Assembly (NCBI GenBank): GCA_004557975.1
Contig: SFEV01000004.1
Span: 25,604-89,603, forward strand
DNA length: 64,000 bases
Source: Lachnospiraceae bacterium
Lineage (GTDB): Bacteria; Bacillota; Clostridia; Lachnospirales; Lachnospiraceae
Direction: 5' to 3'
The notes beneath the pieces were generated by a model. It was not told the origin of the DNA and did not search any database. It worked only from the letters and a program-made list of their open reading frames with translations. Below are positions 42,845-52,265 of this stretch, piece after piece (position 1 is the stretch's first letter; each line of letters begins with the position of its first letter). The translations under genes were made by a program, and so were the position numbers.

Positions 42845-44458
42845 ATGAGCACTGGAAAGCGTTTAATGATCTGTTTTATCGCGACAGCAGCAGCGGCTGT
42901 AGTTTTTTTAGCATGGATACAGATGGGATTTGCTGTGACCGGTAACGAACTGCCCCTGAATGATACGAAATTCCTGAAATCCGATATAAAGTATGAGGAA
43001 GATAAGCAGACAGACCGGATCGTATTGCCGGATGATTTTGAGGTGCAGCAGACAATCCTGTTTAAGACGACGCATACAAGGGTTCGGGTGCTGCTGGACG
43101 ATGAGGAGATTTACAGCTATGGCTGGGAGGAGGATACACCGTCCTTTCTGAAATCTCCGGGGACACTGTGGCATACGGCAGAGATACCGGGAAACAGCGG
43201 TGGAAAAACACTGTGTGTGGAGCTTTACAGTGTGTATGAAAATTTTTACGGAAATGCACTTGAGATCAGGTACGGTTCCAGTGGAGCGTGTGTTTTTGCA
43301 CTGTTGACGGATGCTCTTGTGATTCTTGTAATTAACTGTATTATCCTCTTTGCCGGTCTGGTCAGCATTATTCTGCATATAGTGACTCACAGCTATAAAG
43401 AGGAAAATGAGGCCGGAAGCTTTCTGTGTGTGGGATTTTTCTCTCTGGTGATAGCCATCTGGTCTCTTTGTCAGAGCGGATGTCTGCAGATGGTGATCCC
43501 CGATGCAAGGGTTCTGTATTTTGTGGATTTCTTCAGTTTTTATCTGTTCCCGATCCCGTTCAACCTCTTCGTCAGTACGATTTGCCGGACGAAGTACAAA
43601 AAGGGTTTCTGGGGATTTGCAGGTGCATACTTTGTAAGCCTGCTGTTTGCCCTGGCGATACAGGTTTCAGGCTGGAAGGATATTTTTGAACTGATAACTC
43701 TGACTCATATGATTATGGCTGTCAATGTGATTTACGTGTTTGTGGCTATCCGCAGGGAGGTGGAGCTGCAGCAGAATGAGACAGCCCGCACACTTCAGAA
43801 ACCGCTGTATATTGTCATGCTTTTTGCGGCGGCAGAGCTGATTGCATATTATGCAAGAGGCTTCCGGGAGACTTCTGTTTTCCTGCCCTTCGGCACAATT
43901 GTTTTTATTTCCATGCTGATCTGGCTGCAGGTTAACCGCTACTACAACAAAAAGCTTGAGGAACAGAAGCTGGAATACTATGAAAAGCTGGCAAATACGG
44001 ATATGCTGACAGAGGCATGGAACCGCAATGCGTATGAGGGCATGCTCAAAAGTATGGAGCAGGAGGAAATGCGCTGGAACACCACCTGTGTACTCATGTT
44101 TGATGTGAACGGCATGAAGGATATCAATGACAATTATGGCCATGATAAAGGGGATGAAGCGCTGAAGCTCTGTTACAGATGTATCTGTCAGACCTTTGGA
44201 CCGGAAGGAAAGTGTTACAGGATCGGCGGCGACGAATTTGTTTACGTGTCGAATCAGATGGATGACCTGGAAGCACTGGTTACAAGATTTGAGACGGCAG
44301 TCAGCCAAATTTCTCAGGGGCTTGAATATCCCTTCAGTGTGGCGGTGGGGTATGCACGTTATGACGGACTTAAAAAGGAGCAGTTCAGGGATGTGCTCCG
44401 GAGAAGTGATACAATGATGTATGAGAATAAAAGAAGGCACGTGGAAGAAGCAAAGTGA
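42845..44458 (+). CDS. Membrane diguanylate cyclase (7TM sensor-GGDEF)
   Basis: 537 residues. One N-terminal membrane segment, an extracytoplasmic sensor of about 120 residues, then seven hydrophobic segments between about 155 and 385 in the 7TMR-DISM style, a short coiled linker (KKLEEQKLEYYEKLANTDMLT) and a GGDEF domain. The active motif RIGGDEF lies near 458 and is intact, so it should make cyclic di-GMP from GTP. The RxxD inhibitory site normally five residues upstream is absent (FGPEGKCYRIGGDEF), so product feedback by that route is not expected. A good AGGAGG site precedes ATG 42845. Confidence 0.9.
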   Translation: MSTGKRLMICFIATAAAAVVFLAWIQMGFAVTGNELPLNDTKFLKSDIKYEEDKQTDRIVLPDDFEVQQTILFKTTHTRVRVLLDDEEIYSYGWEEDTPSFLKSPGTLWHTAEIPGNSGGKTLCVELYSVYENFYGNALEIRYGSSGACVFALLTDALVILVINCIILFAGLVSIILHIVTHSYKEENEAGSFLCVGFFSLVIAIWSLCQSGCLQMVIPDARVLYFVDFFSFYLFPIPFNLFVSTICRTKYKKGFWGFAGAYFVSLLFALAIQVSGWKDIFELITLTHMIMAVNVIYVFVAIRREVELQQNETARTLQKPLYIVMLFAAAELIAYYARGFRETSVFLPFGTIVFISMLIWLQVNRYYNKKLEEQKLEYYEKLANTDMLTEAWNRNAYEGMLKSMEQEEMRWNTTCVLMFDVNGMKDINDNYGHDKGDEALKLCYRCICQTFGPEGKCYRIGGDEFVYVSNQMDDLEALVTRFETAVSQISQGLEYPFSVAVGYARYDGLKKEQFRDVLRRSDTMMYENKRRHVEEAK

Positions 44459-44501
44459 TTCTGCATGAGCCTGAAAGAAAATATATGGAAGAAGCGATAG
44501 A

Positions 44502-45329
44502 ATGAAAAGAGAAGCAGCGCTGCTGTTTGGCACAGCGGCAGCATACATGATGGCAATTATGCCGGAGGTACGGCACAAGGCAGACACAATGAAGGGCGTG
44601 TATTATGCGCATCGCGGCCTTCACAATCTGGAACAGGGAATTCCGGAGAATACGATGGCAGCGTTTGGACGTGCTGTGGATGCCGGATACGGCATTGAAC
44701 TTGATGTGCAGCTCTCAAAGGATGGTCAGGTGGTGGTCTTTCATGACTTTGATCTGAAAAGAGTCTGCAGTGTGGACGGAGATGTCAGTGACTACACGTA
44801 TGAGGAACTGAGGCGTTTTCCTGTCTGCAATACCCGGGAGCGGATTCCGCTGCTGGCGGATGTCCTGAAGCTGGTGGACGGAAAAGTTCCGCTGCTGGTG
44901 GAAATGAAGTACAAGAATTTCACCAGTCGTATCTGCGAGGAGGCAGACAGATTACTGAATGCTTATCACGGCCCGTACAGCATAGAATCGTTTCATCCGT
45001 GGGCGCTGATGTGGTACCGCAGGCACAGACCTGAGGTCTGCCGTGGCCAGCTGGCGATGAATTTCCAGCGTCAGGAAGGCAACTACAGTCCGGAACGGTT
45101 TGCAGCCCGTCATCTTCTGCTGAATTTCCTCGGCAGGCCGGATTTTATTGCGTATGATATCCGTGACAAAAAGGCGCTCTCCAAAAATATCTGCCGGAAG
45201 CTGTTTGGCTGCCCGTCCGCAGCATGGACGGTAAAATCGGGAGAGCAGCTGGAACAGGCCAGACCTTACTATGATTCCTTTATTTTTGAGGGCTTCCGTC
45301 CGGAGAAGCAGCCGGGGCGCACAGCCTGA
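44502..45329 (+). CDS. Glycerophosphodiester phosphodiesterase family protein
   Basis: 275 residues. An N-terminal hydrophobic stretch may anchor it. The catalytic HRG motif YYAHRGLHN near 36, PENTMAAF, IELDVQLSKDG and VVFHDFDLKRV complete the GDPD active site. It would release glycerol-3-phosphate from glycerophosphodiesters or teichoic-acid-type material. It begins 43 bp after the cyclase gene on the same strand and is probably cotranscribed. Confidence 0.9.
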   Translation: MKREAALLFGTAAAYMMAIMPEVRHKADTMKGVYYAHRGLHNLEQGIPENTMAAFGRAVDAGYGIELDVQLSKDGQVVVFHDFDLKRVCSVDGDVSDYTYEELRRFPVCNTRERIPLLADVLKLVDGKVPLLVEMKYKNFTSRICEEADRLLNAYHGPYSIESFHPWALMWYRRHRPEVCRGQLAMNFQRQEGNYSPERFAARHLLLNFLGRPDFIAYDIRDKKALSKNICRKLFGCPSAAWTVKSGEQLEQARPYYDSFIFEGFRPEKQPGRTA

Positions 45330-45411
45330 TGATATCGGATCGTTTGATCAGCCGGCCGGAAGCAACGGAATCGTGCAGAAGAGCAGTTTGCCGACCTCAA
45401 TCTGAATGCAG

Positions 45412-46059
45412 TTAATTATCGATCAGCTCCAGTAGTTTCGGGAACGGATAAAACAGACGGTCCGCAGCGGAAAGATCCTGATTGCCGGAATCGGGATTCT
45501 GAAATCCCCAGCATATCATATTTGCTGCTTTGGCGGCACGGCTGCCGTTTTGGGAATCTTCGATGACGAGACATTCCTCCGGCTTCACACCGAGAGCCCG
45601 GGCAGCGGCAAGGAAGACATCCGGTGCCGGCTTCGGGCGGGCAACGCGTTCCGCGCTGAAAAGGAGCCGGAAGCAGGGGGCGATACCGAGCTTTTCTGTG
45701 ATCAGTTCAATATATTCCTGCGGTGAGGAAGAAGCCACGGCAAGGATATAGCCTTTTTCTTTCAGCGCAGCGACAGTTTCAGGCACTCCCTCAATCCTGG
45801 GGATGCCTTTTTCTTTTATACGGATATTTTTCAGTTCTCTGAAGCGGGCCGGGAGCGCATCATTTCCGTGAAAGTCACGTCCATAGCCGTCGAGAATCAG
45901 ATCAAACAGGTAACTTACAGTGGATCCGATACAGCCCTTATAATGGTCATAATCAATTGTGAGACCCTGTTCCGCAAATACCTGCTTCCAGACCTCAAAG
46001 TGCATCGGTTCGGAGTTGACGAGCACGCCGTCCATATCGAAAATTATACATTTTATCAT
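45412..46059 (-). CDS. HAD family hydrolase (beta-phosphoglucomutase-like subfamily)
   Basis: 215 residues. Motif I IIFDMDGVLVNSEP with nucleophile and acid Asp, cap domain, motif II AVASSSPQEYI, Lys in ARPKPAPDVF and motif IV VIEDSQNGSRAA. It could be a sugar-phosphate phosphatase or phosphoglucomutase; sequence alone does not decide. AAAGGA is nine bases before ATG 46059, and an earlier in-frame ATG at 46149 lacks a site. It is convergent with the GDPD gene; the 82 bp between them hold no clear terminator. Confidence 0.87.
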   Translation of the reverse strand: MIKCIIFDMDGVLVNSEPMHFEVWKQVFAEQGLTIDYDHYKGCIGSTVSYLFDLILDGYGRDFHGNDALPARFRELKNIRIKEKGIPRIEGVPETVAALKEKGYILAVASSSPQEYIELITEKLGIAPCFRLLFSAERVARPKPAPDVFLAAARALGVKPEECLVIEDSQNGSRAAKAANMICWGFQNPDSGNQDLSAADRLFYPFPKLLELIDN

Positions 46060-46241
46060 ATTCAGGTGTCCTTTCCCGGAGTTTCTGTATATCTTCCGGT
46101 TTTCTTGAAATGTTACTGTCCACTTCGTTCGCAGCAATCTTGAAATCACTGAGAGTATAGCACCGGAACAGGAGAAACGTAAAGCATATTTTCGGAAACT
46201 GTTTTGAAGAGACGGAATTCATTTTCGAAGGAAAAAATTTG

Positions 46242-46270
46242 TTGTGAAGCATGATAAAATGAGGTATACT
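46242..46270 (+). promoter_or_regulatory. Promoter of the phosphofructokinase gene
   Basis: TTGTGA (46242-46247) and TATACT (46265-46270) with a 17 bp spacer, giving a leader of about 130 nt. The leader has a perfect 6 bp hairpin at 46369-46383. The rest of 46060-46410 shows nothing else. Confidence 0.6.
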
Positions 46271-46410
46271 ATCTGTATATTCGTTACAGATTGGACATGC
46301 AGAAAACCAGAATACGAAACAAGAAAGCGTTGTCTGCATGGGCGAATCATAACGTATTGTGCGGATATACAGAAATATTCTGTAAATAATTGAAAAGGAC
46401 GTGGTAGAGG

Positions 46411-47484
46411 ATGAAACGAATTGGTTTATTGACGAGCGGCGGCGACTGTCAGGCACTGAATGCTACAATGCGTGGCGTGGTAAAGGGTCTTTCCAGTAAT
46501 CTGACAGAGCTTGAAGTGTATGGTTTTATGAACGGCTACAAAGGTCTGATTTACGGAGATTACCGTCTTCTGACTTCCAGAGATTTCTCCGGTATTCTGA
46601 CAAAGGGCGGAACAATTCTCGGTTCTTCCAGACAGCCGTTTAAGCTGATGCGTGAGCCGGATGAAAAGGGCCTTGACAAGGTTGAGGCAATGAAGCAGAA
46701 TTATCACAAGCTTCGCCTTGACTGTCTGGTTATCCTGGGCGGTAACGGTACACAGAAGACAGCCAACCTTCTGCGTGAGGAAGGGCTGAATATCATCCAT
46801 CTTCCGAAGACGATTGATAATGATATATGGGGAACCGATATGACCTTCGGTTTTTACAGCGCTGTGAATATTGCCACAGAAGCGATTGACTGTATCCATA
46901 CGACGGCAGCTTCCCACAACCGTGTATTTATCGTCGAGGTTATGGGTCATAAGGTTGGATGGCTGACGCTTTATGCAGGTATTGCAGGTGGCGCAGACAT
47001 TATTCTGCTTCCGGAGATCCCGTACGATATCAAGAAGGTTATCGAGGCGATTGACAAGAGAACGAAAGCGGGCAAGGGCTTCACAGTCATTGCAGTTGCT
47101 GAGGGTGCTATTTCCAAACAGGATGCCAAACTGAGCAAGAAGGATTACAAGAAAAAGATTGAGTCCAAGAAATACCCGTCCGTAGCGTATGAACTGGCTG
47201 AGGAGATCAAGGCCGCAAATGGTCCGGAGGTGCGTATTACAGTTCCGGGACATACACAGCGAGGCGGCAGCCCGTGTCCGTATGACCGTGTTCTTTCCAC
47301 AAGAATCGGTGTGACGGCGGCAGAGCTGATCCTGAAGGAAGAATATGGATATATGGTAGGTATTGTTGACGGCAAGATGAAGAAGGTTCCGCTTGCAGAG
47401 GTGGCAGGCAAGCTGAAGACAGTATCCCCGAAAGATCAGATGATCAAGGAAGCAAAACTGATGGGCATCAGCTTTGGAGACTGA
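46411..47484 (+). CDS. pfkA: 6-phosphofructokinase (Gly/Lys-type active site)
   Basis: 357 residues. Phosphorylates fructose-6-phosphate in glycolysis. MKRIGLLTSGGDCQALNA opens the phosphate-donor site. The loop is VILGGNGTQKTA: Gly at the position that is Asp in PPi enzymes, but Asn in place of the usual preceding Asp. The catalytic motif is PKTIDNDI, with Lys in place of the Gly of E. coli PfkA. Gly plus Lys is the pattern of the group III ATP-linked enzymes known from actinomycetes, so donor preference (ATP or pyrophosphate) is better stated as unsettled. Lys also argues against classic allosteric PfkA. It has its own promoter and terminator. Confidence 0.9.
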   Translation: MKRIGLLTSGGDCQALNATMRGVVKGLSSNLTELEVYGFMNGYKGLIYGDYRLLTSRDFSGILTKGGTILGSSRQPFKLMREPDEKGLDKVEAMKQNYHKLRLDCLVILGGNGTQKTANLLREEGLNIIHLPKTIDNDIWGTDMTFGFYSAVNIATEAIDCIHTTAASHNRVFIVEVMGHKVGWLTLYAGIAGGADIILLPEIPYDIKKVIEAIDKRTKAGKGFTVIAVAEGAISKQDAKLSKKDYKKKIESKKYPSVAYELAEEIKAANGPEVRITVPGHTQRGGSPCPYDRVLSTRIGVTAAELILKEEYGYMVGIVDGKMKKVPLAEVAGKLKTVSPKDQMIKEAKLMGISFGD

Positions 47485-47593
47485 CAGCCGATGCAGAGTA
47501 AATGAGACTGGTTCTGACAGCTCATACGAAACAAAGGGCAGGAGAGCATCAGCTCTGATGTGACCGGTCTGATAACAATGAGAACATATATGC

Positions 47594-47634
47594 TGCAGGC
47601 AGTTCGCTGAACGGGCGGGTTGCCTGCATCTTTT
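47594..47634 (+). terminator. Intrinsic terminator after phosphofructokinase
   Basis: TGCAGGCA (47594-47601) pairs perfectly with TGCCTGCA (47621-47628), followed by TCTTTT. It lies 38 bp before dnaX. Confidence 0.75.
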
Positions 47635-47671
47635 AACCTTTTGCAGAATTTTGAAACAGGAGTGACAGGGC

Positions 47672-49507
47672 ATGGCCTACACAGCATTATACCGGAAATT
47701 CCGCCCGGATTCATTTGCGGATGTAAAGGGACAGGATCATATCGTAAAAACGCTGAAGAATCAGATCATGGCGGACCGTATCGGCCACGCATATCTGTTC
47801 TGCGGTACGAGAGGTACCGGAAAAACCACCATTGCAAAAATATTTGCAAAGGCTGTAAACTGCGAGCATCCGGTGGATGGAAATCCATGTAATGAGTGTG
47901 CGTCCTGCCGTGCAATTGCGGCAGGCTCTTCGATGAATGTGATTGAAATTGATGCCGCCTCCAACAACGGTGTGGATAATATCAGGGAAATCCGGGATGA
48001 GGTTGCATATTCTCCCGCAGAGGGGAAATATAAGGTCTATATCATTGATGAGGTTCATATGCTCTCCATCGGTGCATTCAATGCACTTCTGAAGACACTG
48101 GAGGAGCCGCCCTCCTACGTGATTTTCATTCTGGCAACGACAGAGGCCCATAAGATACCGGTCACCATTCTTTCCAGGTGCCAGCGCTACGATTTCCGCA
48201 GAATCAGTCAGGATGTTATCCTGGCGAGGCTGCAGGAGCTGATGGACCGGGAACAGGTGGAGGCAGAGGAAAAGGCACTGCGCTATATTGCCAGGAAAGC
48301 GGATGGAGCCATGCGTGATGCCCTCAGTCTTCTGGATCAGTGTATTGCATTCTACCTCGGTGAAAAGCTGACGTACGACAAGGTGCTCGAGGTGCTGGGA
48401 GCGGTGGACACGGAGGTGTTCAGTGATCTGCTTCGGAAAATCATAAAGGAAGATCTGGTGGATGTGATCCGTACTCTGGAATCGCTGATCATGCAGGGAT
48501 GCGACCTGACGCAGTTTGTGAGCGACTTTACGTGGTACATGCGCAACCTGATGCTTCTGAAGGCATCCGATGAAATGGAGGACGCCCTCGATGTCTCCAC
48601 GGAGAATCTGATTCAGCTCCGTGAGGAGGCAGCTCTGATCAGAAATGATACGCTGATGCGATACATCCGTATTTTCTCGGAGCTGGCAAATTCTGTCCGC
48701 TATGCGACGAACAAGAGGGTGCTTGTGGAGATGGCACTGATCAGGCTGTGCAAACCGGAGTCTGAGAAGGACGAGCTGTCTCTCGTGGAGCGCATCCGAA
48801 AGCTGGAGCGTGCACTGGAGCAGGGAGCACAGATGCGGATGGGGCAGGGAGGATACCGGGGAGACGGTTTGGGAACGGCAGAGGGCGGATACGGTTATGA
48901 CAGTGGAAATCCTCAGGGCGGCAGTTACCCGGATGAAGCTTTTGCAGGATACATGGAAGGATATCCGGGAGATGCTTATATGCAGGGCTATCCGGATGAT
49001 AATGCAGGAGGAGCGCCGGGCGGTTATGCAGGCGGCGGAGCAGCAGGCAGTTACGCAGGAGGAGCACCGGGCGGTTATGCAGGCGGCGGAGCAGCAGGCA
49101 GTTACGCAGGAGGAGCGCCGGGTCAGCCTGCGTCCCGGTATCAGAAAGCTGCACCGGAGGATCTGAAGCAGGTGCGCGCCAGGTGGAAGAGCATTCTGGC
49201 CGAGACCAGCGGTATGTTCCGCACACTGTTATCCTCGGCGGAGCCGAAATTTAATACGCAGGATGAAAATGACGGGAAGCTGTATGTTGTTTTTGCCGAT
49301 TTCCTTGCGGAGCGGTATATCTCCAATGCGGAACGGAAAAAGGAACTGGAGCAGATTATTGCGGACAAGACAGGCAAACAGGTGGAAGTCAGATTTGTCC
49401 TTGCTGCGGACGAGGGAGTTCAGAGAGCTTCTCTGTCCAGAATTGAAATTGATGAAAGAATCCGTGAATTTATTCATACAGATATAGAAATTGAGAGCGA
49501 AAGCTGA
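47672..49507 (+). CDS. dnaX: DNA polymerase III subunit gamma/tau
   Basis: 611 residues, clamp-loader ATPase of the replisome. Walker A GTRGTGKTT near 46, zinc ligands C-x8-C-x2-C-x2-C around 64-79 (CEHPVDGNPCNECASC), Walker B VYIIDEVHML and sensor ATTEAHKIP. After the AAA+ and helical domains (to about 370) comes a Gly/Ala/Tyr-rich flexible linker with tandem repeats, then the tau C-terminal domain. It is the first of dnaX-ybaB-recR, the usual order in Firmicutes. No A-rich slippage run for a gamma form was noticed. Confidence 0.96.
   Translation: MAYTALYRKFRPDSFADVKGQDHIVKTLKNQIMADRIGHAYLFCGTRGTGKTTIAKIFAKAVNCEHPVDGNPCNECASCRAIAAGSSMNVIEIDAASNNGVDNIREIRDEVAYSPAEGKYKVYIIDEVHMLSIGAFNALLKTLEEPPSYVIFILATTEAHKIPVTILSRCQRYDFRRISQDVILARLQELMDREQVEAEEKALRYIARKADGAMRDALSLLDQCIAFYLGEKLTYDKVLEVLGAVDTEVFSDLLRKIIKEDLVDVIRTLESLIMQGCDLTQFVSDFTWYMRNLMLLKASDEMEDALDVSTENLIQLREEAALIRNDTLMRYIRIFSELANSVRYATNKRVLVEMALIRLCKPESEKDELSLVERIRKLERALEQGAQMRMGQGGYRGDGLGTAEGGYGYDSGNPQGGSYPDEAFAGYMEGYPGDAYMQGYPDDNAGGAPGGYAGGGAAGSYAGGAPGGYAGGGAAGSYAGGAPGQPASRYQKAAPEDLKQVRARWKSILAETSGMFRTLLSSAEPKFNTQDENDGKLYVVFADFLAERYISNAERKKELEQIIADKTGKQVEVRFVLAADEGVQRASLSRIEIDERIREFIHTDIEIESES
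49004..49122 (+). repeat. 51-bp in-frame tandem repeat in dnaX
   Basis: Two near-identical 51-bp units (49004-49054 and 49055-49105) and a third partial copy encode a 17-residue AGGAPGGYAGGGAAGSY unit in the tau linker. Copy changes would alter linker length without frameshift. Confidence 0.9.
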
Positions 49508-49611
49508 TACAATGATTCAGGACTGCCTGTTTGCGGAGGCGGCTGTAAGAAGAATGACCGTCTTGTATGGCAGAAACAGACAGGGACCGAACAGAAATAT
49601 GGAGGATGATT

Positions 49612-49953
49612 ATGGCGAAACGTGGAGGATTTCCGGGCGGTATGCCTGGCAACATGAATAACCTGATGAAGCAGGCGCAGAAGATGCAGAAACAGATGGA
49701 AGAAAATCAGAGAGCGCTTGAAGAAAAAGAATTTACAGCGAAGGCCGGAGGCGGCGCAGTGGAAGTTACGATTTCCGGTAAGAAAGAAGTAACGAAAGTA
49801 AAGCTGTCAGAGGAGGTCGTTGATCCGGATGATATTGAGATGCTGGAGGACCTGATTGTGGCTGCAACAAATGAGGCGCTGCGCCAGGTAGAGGAAGCAG
49901 CAGCCTCCGCAATGTCGAAGCTGACAGGCGGACTGGGAGGCTTTGGATTCTGA
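49612..49953 (+). CDS. YbaB/EbfC family nucleoid-associated protein
   Basis: 113 residues. NLMKQAQKMQKQMEENQRAL forms the long helix, followed by the VEVTISGKKEVTKVKLSEEV sheet and the Gly-rich tail. It binds DNA as a dimer and is thought to act with RecR-linked processes. GGAGG precedes ATG 49612; an upstream in-frame start at 49567 would add 15 atypical residues. Its stop overlaps the recR start (TGATG). Confidence 0.93.
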   Translation: MAKRGGFPGGMPGNMNNLMKQAQKMQKQMEENQRALEEKEFTAKAGGGAVEVTISGKKEVTKVKLSEEVVDPDDIEMLEDLIVAATNEALRQVEEAAASAMSKLTGGLGGFGF

Positions 49954-50549
49954 TGGATTACTACGGAAGTCAGATGTCGAAGCTGATTGAGCAGCTTTCT
50001 TCCCTGCCGGGAATCGGCGGGAAGACTGCACAGCGTCTGGCATTTCATATTGTCCATATGCCGAAGGAGCGGGTGGAGCAGCTGACCGGTGCGATTACGG
50101 ATGCGCGCAATAATGTCCGTTACTGCAGCGAGTGCTACACTTTGACAGATCAGGAAAAATGCCCGATCTGCAGCAATGAGGCAAGAGATAAGACAACAAT
50201 CATGGTTGTGGAAAGTACGAGGGATCTGGCGGCATACGAGAAGACCGGGAAGTACAACGGTGTGTACCACGTGCTCCACGGGGCGATTTCTCCGATGCTG
50301 GGAATCGGCCCTGCAGATATCAGGCTGAAGGAGCTGATGCAGCGTCTGCAGGGAGATGTCCGTGAGGTCATTATTGCGACGAACTCCAGTCTGGAGGGCG
50401 AGACGACAGCCATGTACATCAGCAAGCTGATCAAGCCCACCGGCATCAGAGTCAGCCGGATTGCCAGCGGCGTTCCGGTCGGCGGAGATCTGGAGTATAT
50501 TGACGAAGTAACGTTGCTGCGTGCGCTGGAGGGCAGAGTGGAGCTGTAG
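49953..50549 (+). CDS. recR: Recombination mediator RecR
   Basis: 198 residues. Helix-hairpin-helix LSSLPGIGGKTAQRLAFH, the C4 zinc finger CSECYTLTDQEKCPIC near 57-72, Toprim domain starting IMVVESTRDLAAYE and the Walker B-like C-terminal region RIASGVPVGGDLEYIDE. Acts with RecO/RecF in loading RecA at gaps. Translationally coupled to ybaB. Confidence 0.97.
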   Translation: MDYYGSQMSKLIEQLSSLPGIGGKTAQRLAFHIVHMPKERVEQLTGAITDARNNVRYCSECYTLTDQEKCPICSNEARDKTTIMVVESTRDLAAYEKTGKYNGVYHVLHGAISPMLGIGPADIRLKELMQRLQGDVREVIIATNSSLEGETTAMYISKLIKPTGIRVSRIASGVPVGGDLEYIDEVTLLRALEGRVEL

Positions 50550-50604
50550 AGTCTGGATAGATTCTGACAGGATAACAGTTCGATAAGAAAGGCCGGTGAA
50601 TACA

Positions 50605-52119
50605 ATGGTTCATTCCATAAAGCTGACACGGTTTAAACAATTCAGAGAGACAGAAATCAGGCTGCGCCCCTTCAGTGTCCTGATGGGCGAGAATAATGCG
50701 GGAAAAACGACGGTTCTGCAGGCTATCTGGCTGGCACTCGACAGTCTGCGTCATGGCAAGCTCCTGACGATTGACCGCAAAACACTGCAGATCCGGGTCA
50801 GCAGTACCGGCTATTATATATTCGATTTTCCGTTTATTCCGCAGGGAGACCTGTCGAGTCTTTTTTACAATAAAATTTCTCGGGAGGGTTCCACCTACGA
50901 TGAGAGCAGCGGGACAATACTCGAGATTGTGGATGAGAGGCAGAACTGTTTCAGACTGCACCTGCGTGATCTGTTTAAAAATCTGAATGTCAAGCTGCTG
51001 ACTCCGGCGCCGGAGCTTTGCAGACCGGAGCTTCAGAACTATGAGCCGCTGTACATATCAGGGTTCTCCGGCGTTTCATTTCAGGAGGAGCGCATGTTCC
51101 CGGCGGCAGTCGGAGCCAGAATAGCTGCCGGAGATATTCATTCAGTGGTTCGGAACATCGTGCTGGATCTGAAGCTTCATGAGCCAAAGAAATACGCATA
51201 TCTGGAAAAGCTTCTGTCGGAGGAATTCGGATTTCGTATAAAAGAGATTCATTATTACGGAGATGAGGAGCAGTACATTTTTTCAGAATATGAGAAAGAA
51301 ACGAAAAAGGGATCTGTGGGCCTTGATTTTTCAGGCTGCGGAAGCGGAATGATGCAGATTCTTCAGATCATAGCAGTGATTTTGCGGAACTGCCCTGAAA
51401 AGACGAGAGTGGTTCTGATTGATGAACCGGAGTCACATCTCCATGAAAATCTTCAGATCAGGCTTCTGCGTGTCTTGATGAGACTGCAGCAGGAGCTGGG
51501 TATTCAGATGATTCTTGCCACTCACTCTGCAGCGATGATCTGCCATGCTGCCCCGGAGGATGTCATTCCCATCCTTCCGTATGCGCCGGTCAACAAAGGG
51601 CTTGTATGCGAAACAGAGATGCAGAAAAATGTGGCTGCCCGTCTTGGCGCGTACGATCTCGGCAGAGCAGAAGCGGGAGGAAAGCTGGCATTTTTTGACA
51701 GGTTCAGACTGGATCCTCTGGAAAAACTGGCAGAAAGAATGCATCTTGACGTTTTTTCAGGTGTCAATACGATCCCGGTGGTACGTGGCTGGAGAACGGA
51801 CGATGATTTCCCGTTCGGACTGCGGGACGCACTTCATGAAATGCTTGGAAGGGAAATTGAAATCCATATCGTATATGATCCGGATGAAATGACGGAGGAA
51901 GAGCTTACACGTATAAAGTTGCTTGCGGAGAAAGGCAGGGTCATTCTGCATACGCTGTCATGGAAGAATATTGAGAATGGAGACAGTGAGCGTGCCGGAG
52001 CGATTCTGGAAAGTTTCCGGGCAGACGCGGCGCCGTTTGCATTACAGGATAAAGCGCGTAAGGATTCTGCGCCGGTAAGAAAAAAAGAATATGAACAGCT
52101 GACTCTTTTGGATATTTGA
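50605..52119 (+). CDS. OLD-like AAA ATPase, single gene
   Basis: 504 residues. Walker A MGENNAGKTTVLQAIW near 30, signature-like FSGCGSGMMQIL near 248, Walker B VVLIDEPESHLHE near 277 and the His switch ATHSAAMI near 310. The last 170 residues hold VVRGWRTDDDF and IHIVYDPDEM, which could be a degenerate Toprim-like acidic pair, but this is weak. Overall it resembles ATP-binding-cassette ATPases of the OLD/RecF kind, which include phage-defence nucleases; no partner gene (for example gajB or a helicase) is adjacent. The start is ATG 50605 with GGTG upstream. A terminator follows at 52165. Confidence 0.7.
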   Translation: MVHSIKLTRFKQFRETEIRLRPFSVLMGENNAGKTTVLQAIWLALDSLRHGKLLTIDRKTLQIRVSSTGYYIFDFPFIPQGDLSSLFYNKISREGSTYDESSGTILEIVDERQNCFRLHLRDLFKNLNVKLLTPAPELCRPELQNYEPLYISGFSGVSFQEERMFPAAVGARIAAGDIHSVVRNIVLDLKLHEPKKYAYLEKLLSEEFGFRIKEIHYYGDEEQYIFSEYEKETKKGSVGLDFSGCGSGMMQILQIIAVILRNCPEKTRVVLIDEPESHLHENLQIRLLRVLMRLQQELGIQMILATHSAAMICHAAPEDVIPILPYAPVNKGLVCETEMQKNVAARLGAYDLGRAEAGGKLAFFDRFRLDPLEKLAERMHLDVFSGVNTIPVVRGWRTDDDFPFGLRDALHEMLGREIEIHIVYDPDEMTEEELTRIKLLAEKGRVILHTLSWKNIENGDSERAGAILESFRADAAPFALQDKARKDSAPVRKKEYEQLTLLDI

Positions 52120-52164
52120 GAATACCCGGAGAGGAAATATAATAGAAGAGACGCGTAAAGAATG

Positions 52165-52210
52165 GGAAACATCGGGAAAATGATAAAATATTTTGCGGTG
52201 TTTCCTTTTT
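52165..52210 (+). terminator. Intrinsic terminator after the OLD-like ATPase
   Basis: A 10 bp stem with one G-T pair, 52165-52174 with 52196-52205, followed by five T. Confidence 0.85.
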
Positions 52211-52265
52211 AAGCGGAAAATCTGACGGTGACGACGCTGGAAAATTTGTATGGTTAGAAGCTTGA

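Noticed and set aside
47485..47671. SRP RNA (ffs) upstream of dnaX, as in some Firmicutes
   Set aside because: The conserved SRP helix 8 sequence (GGAAGGAAGCAGCC-like) is absent; the region is explained by the phosphofructokinase terminator.
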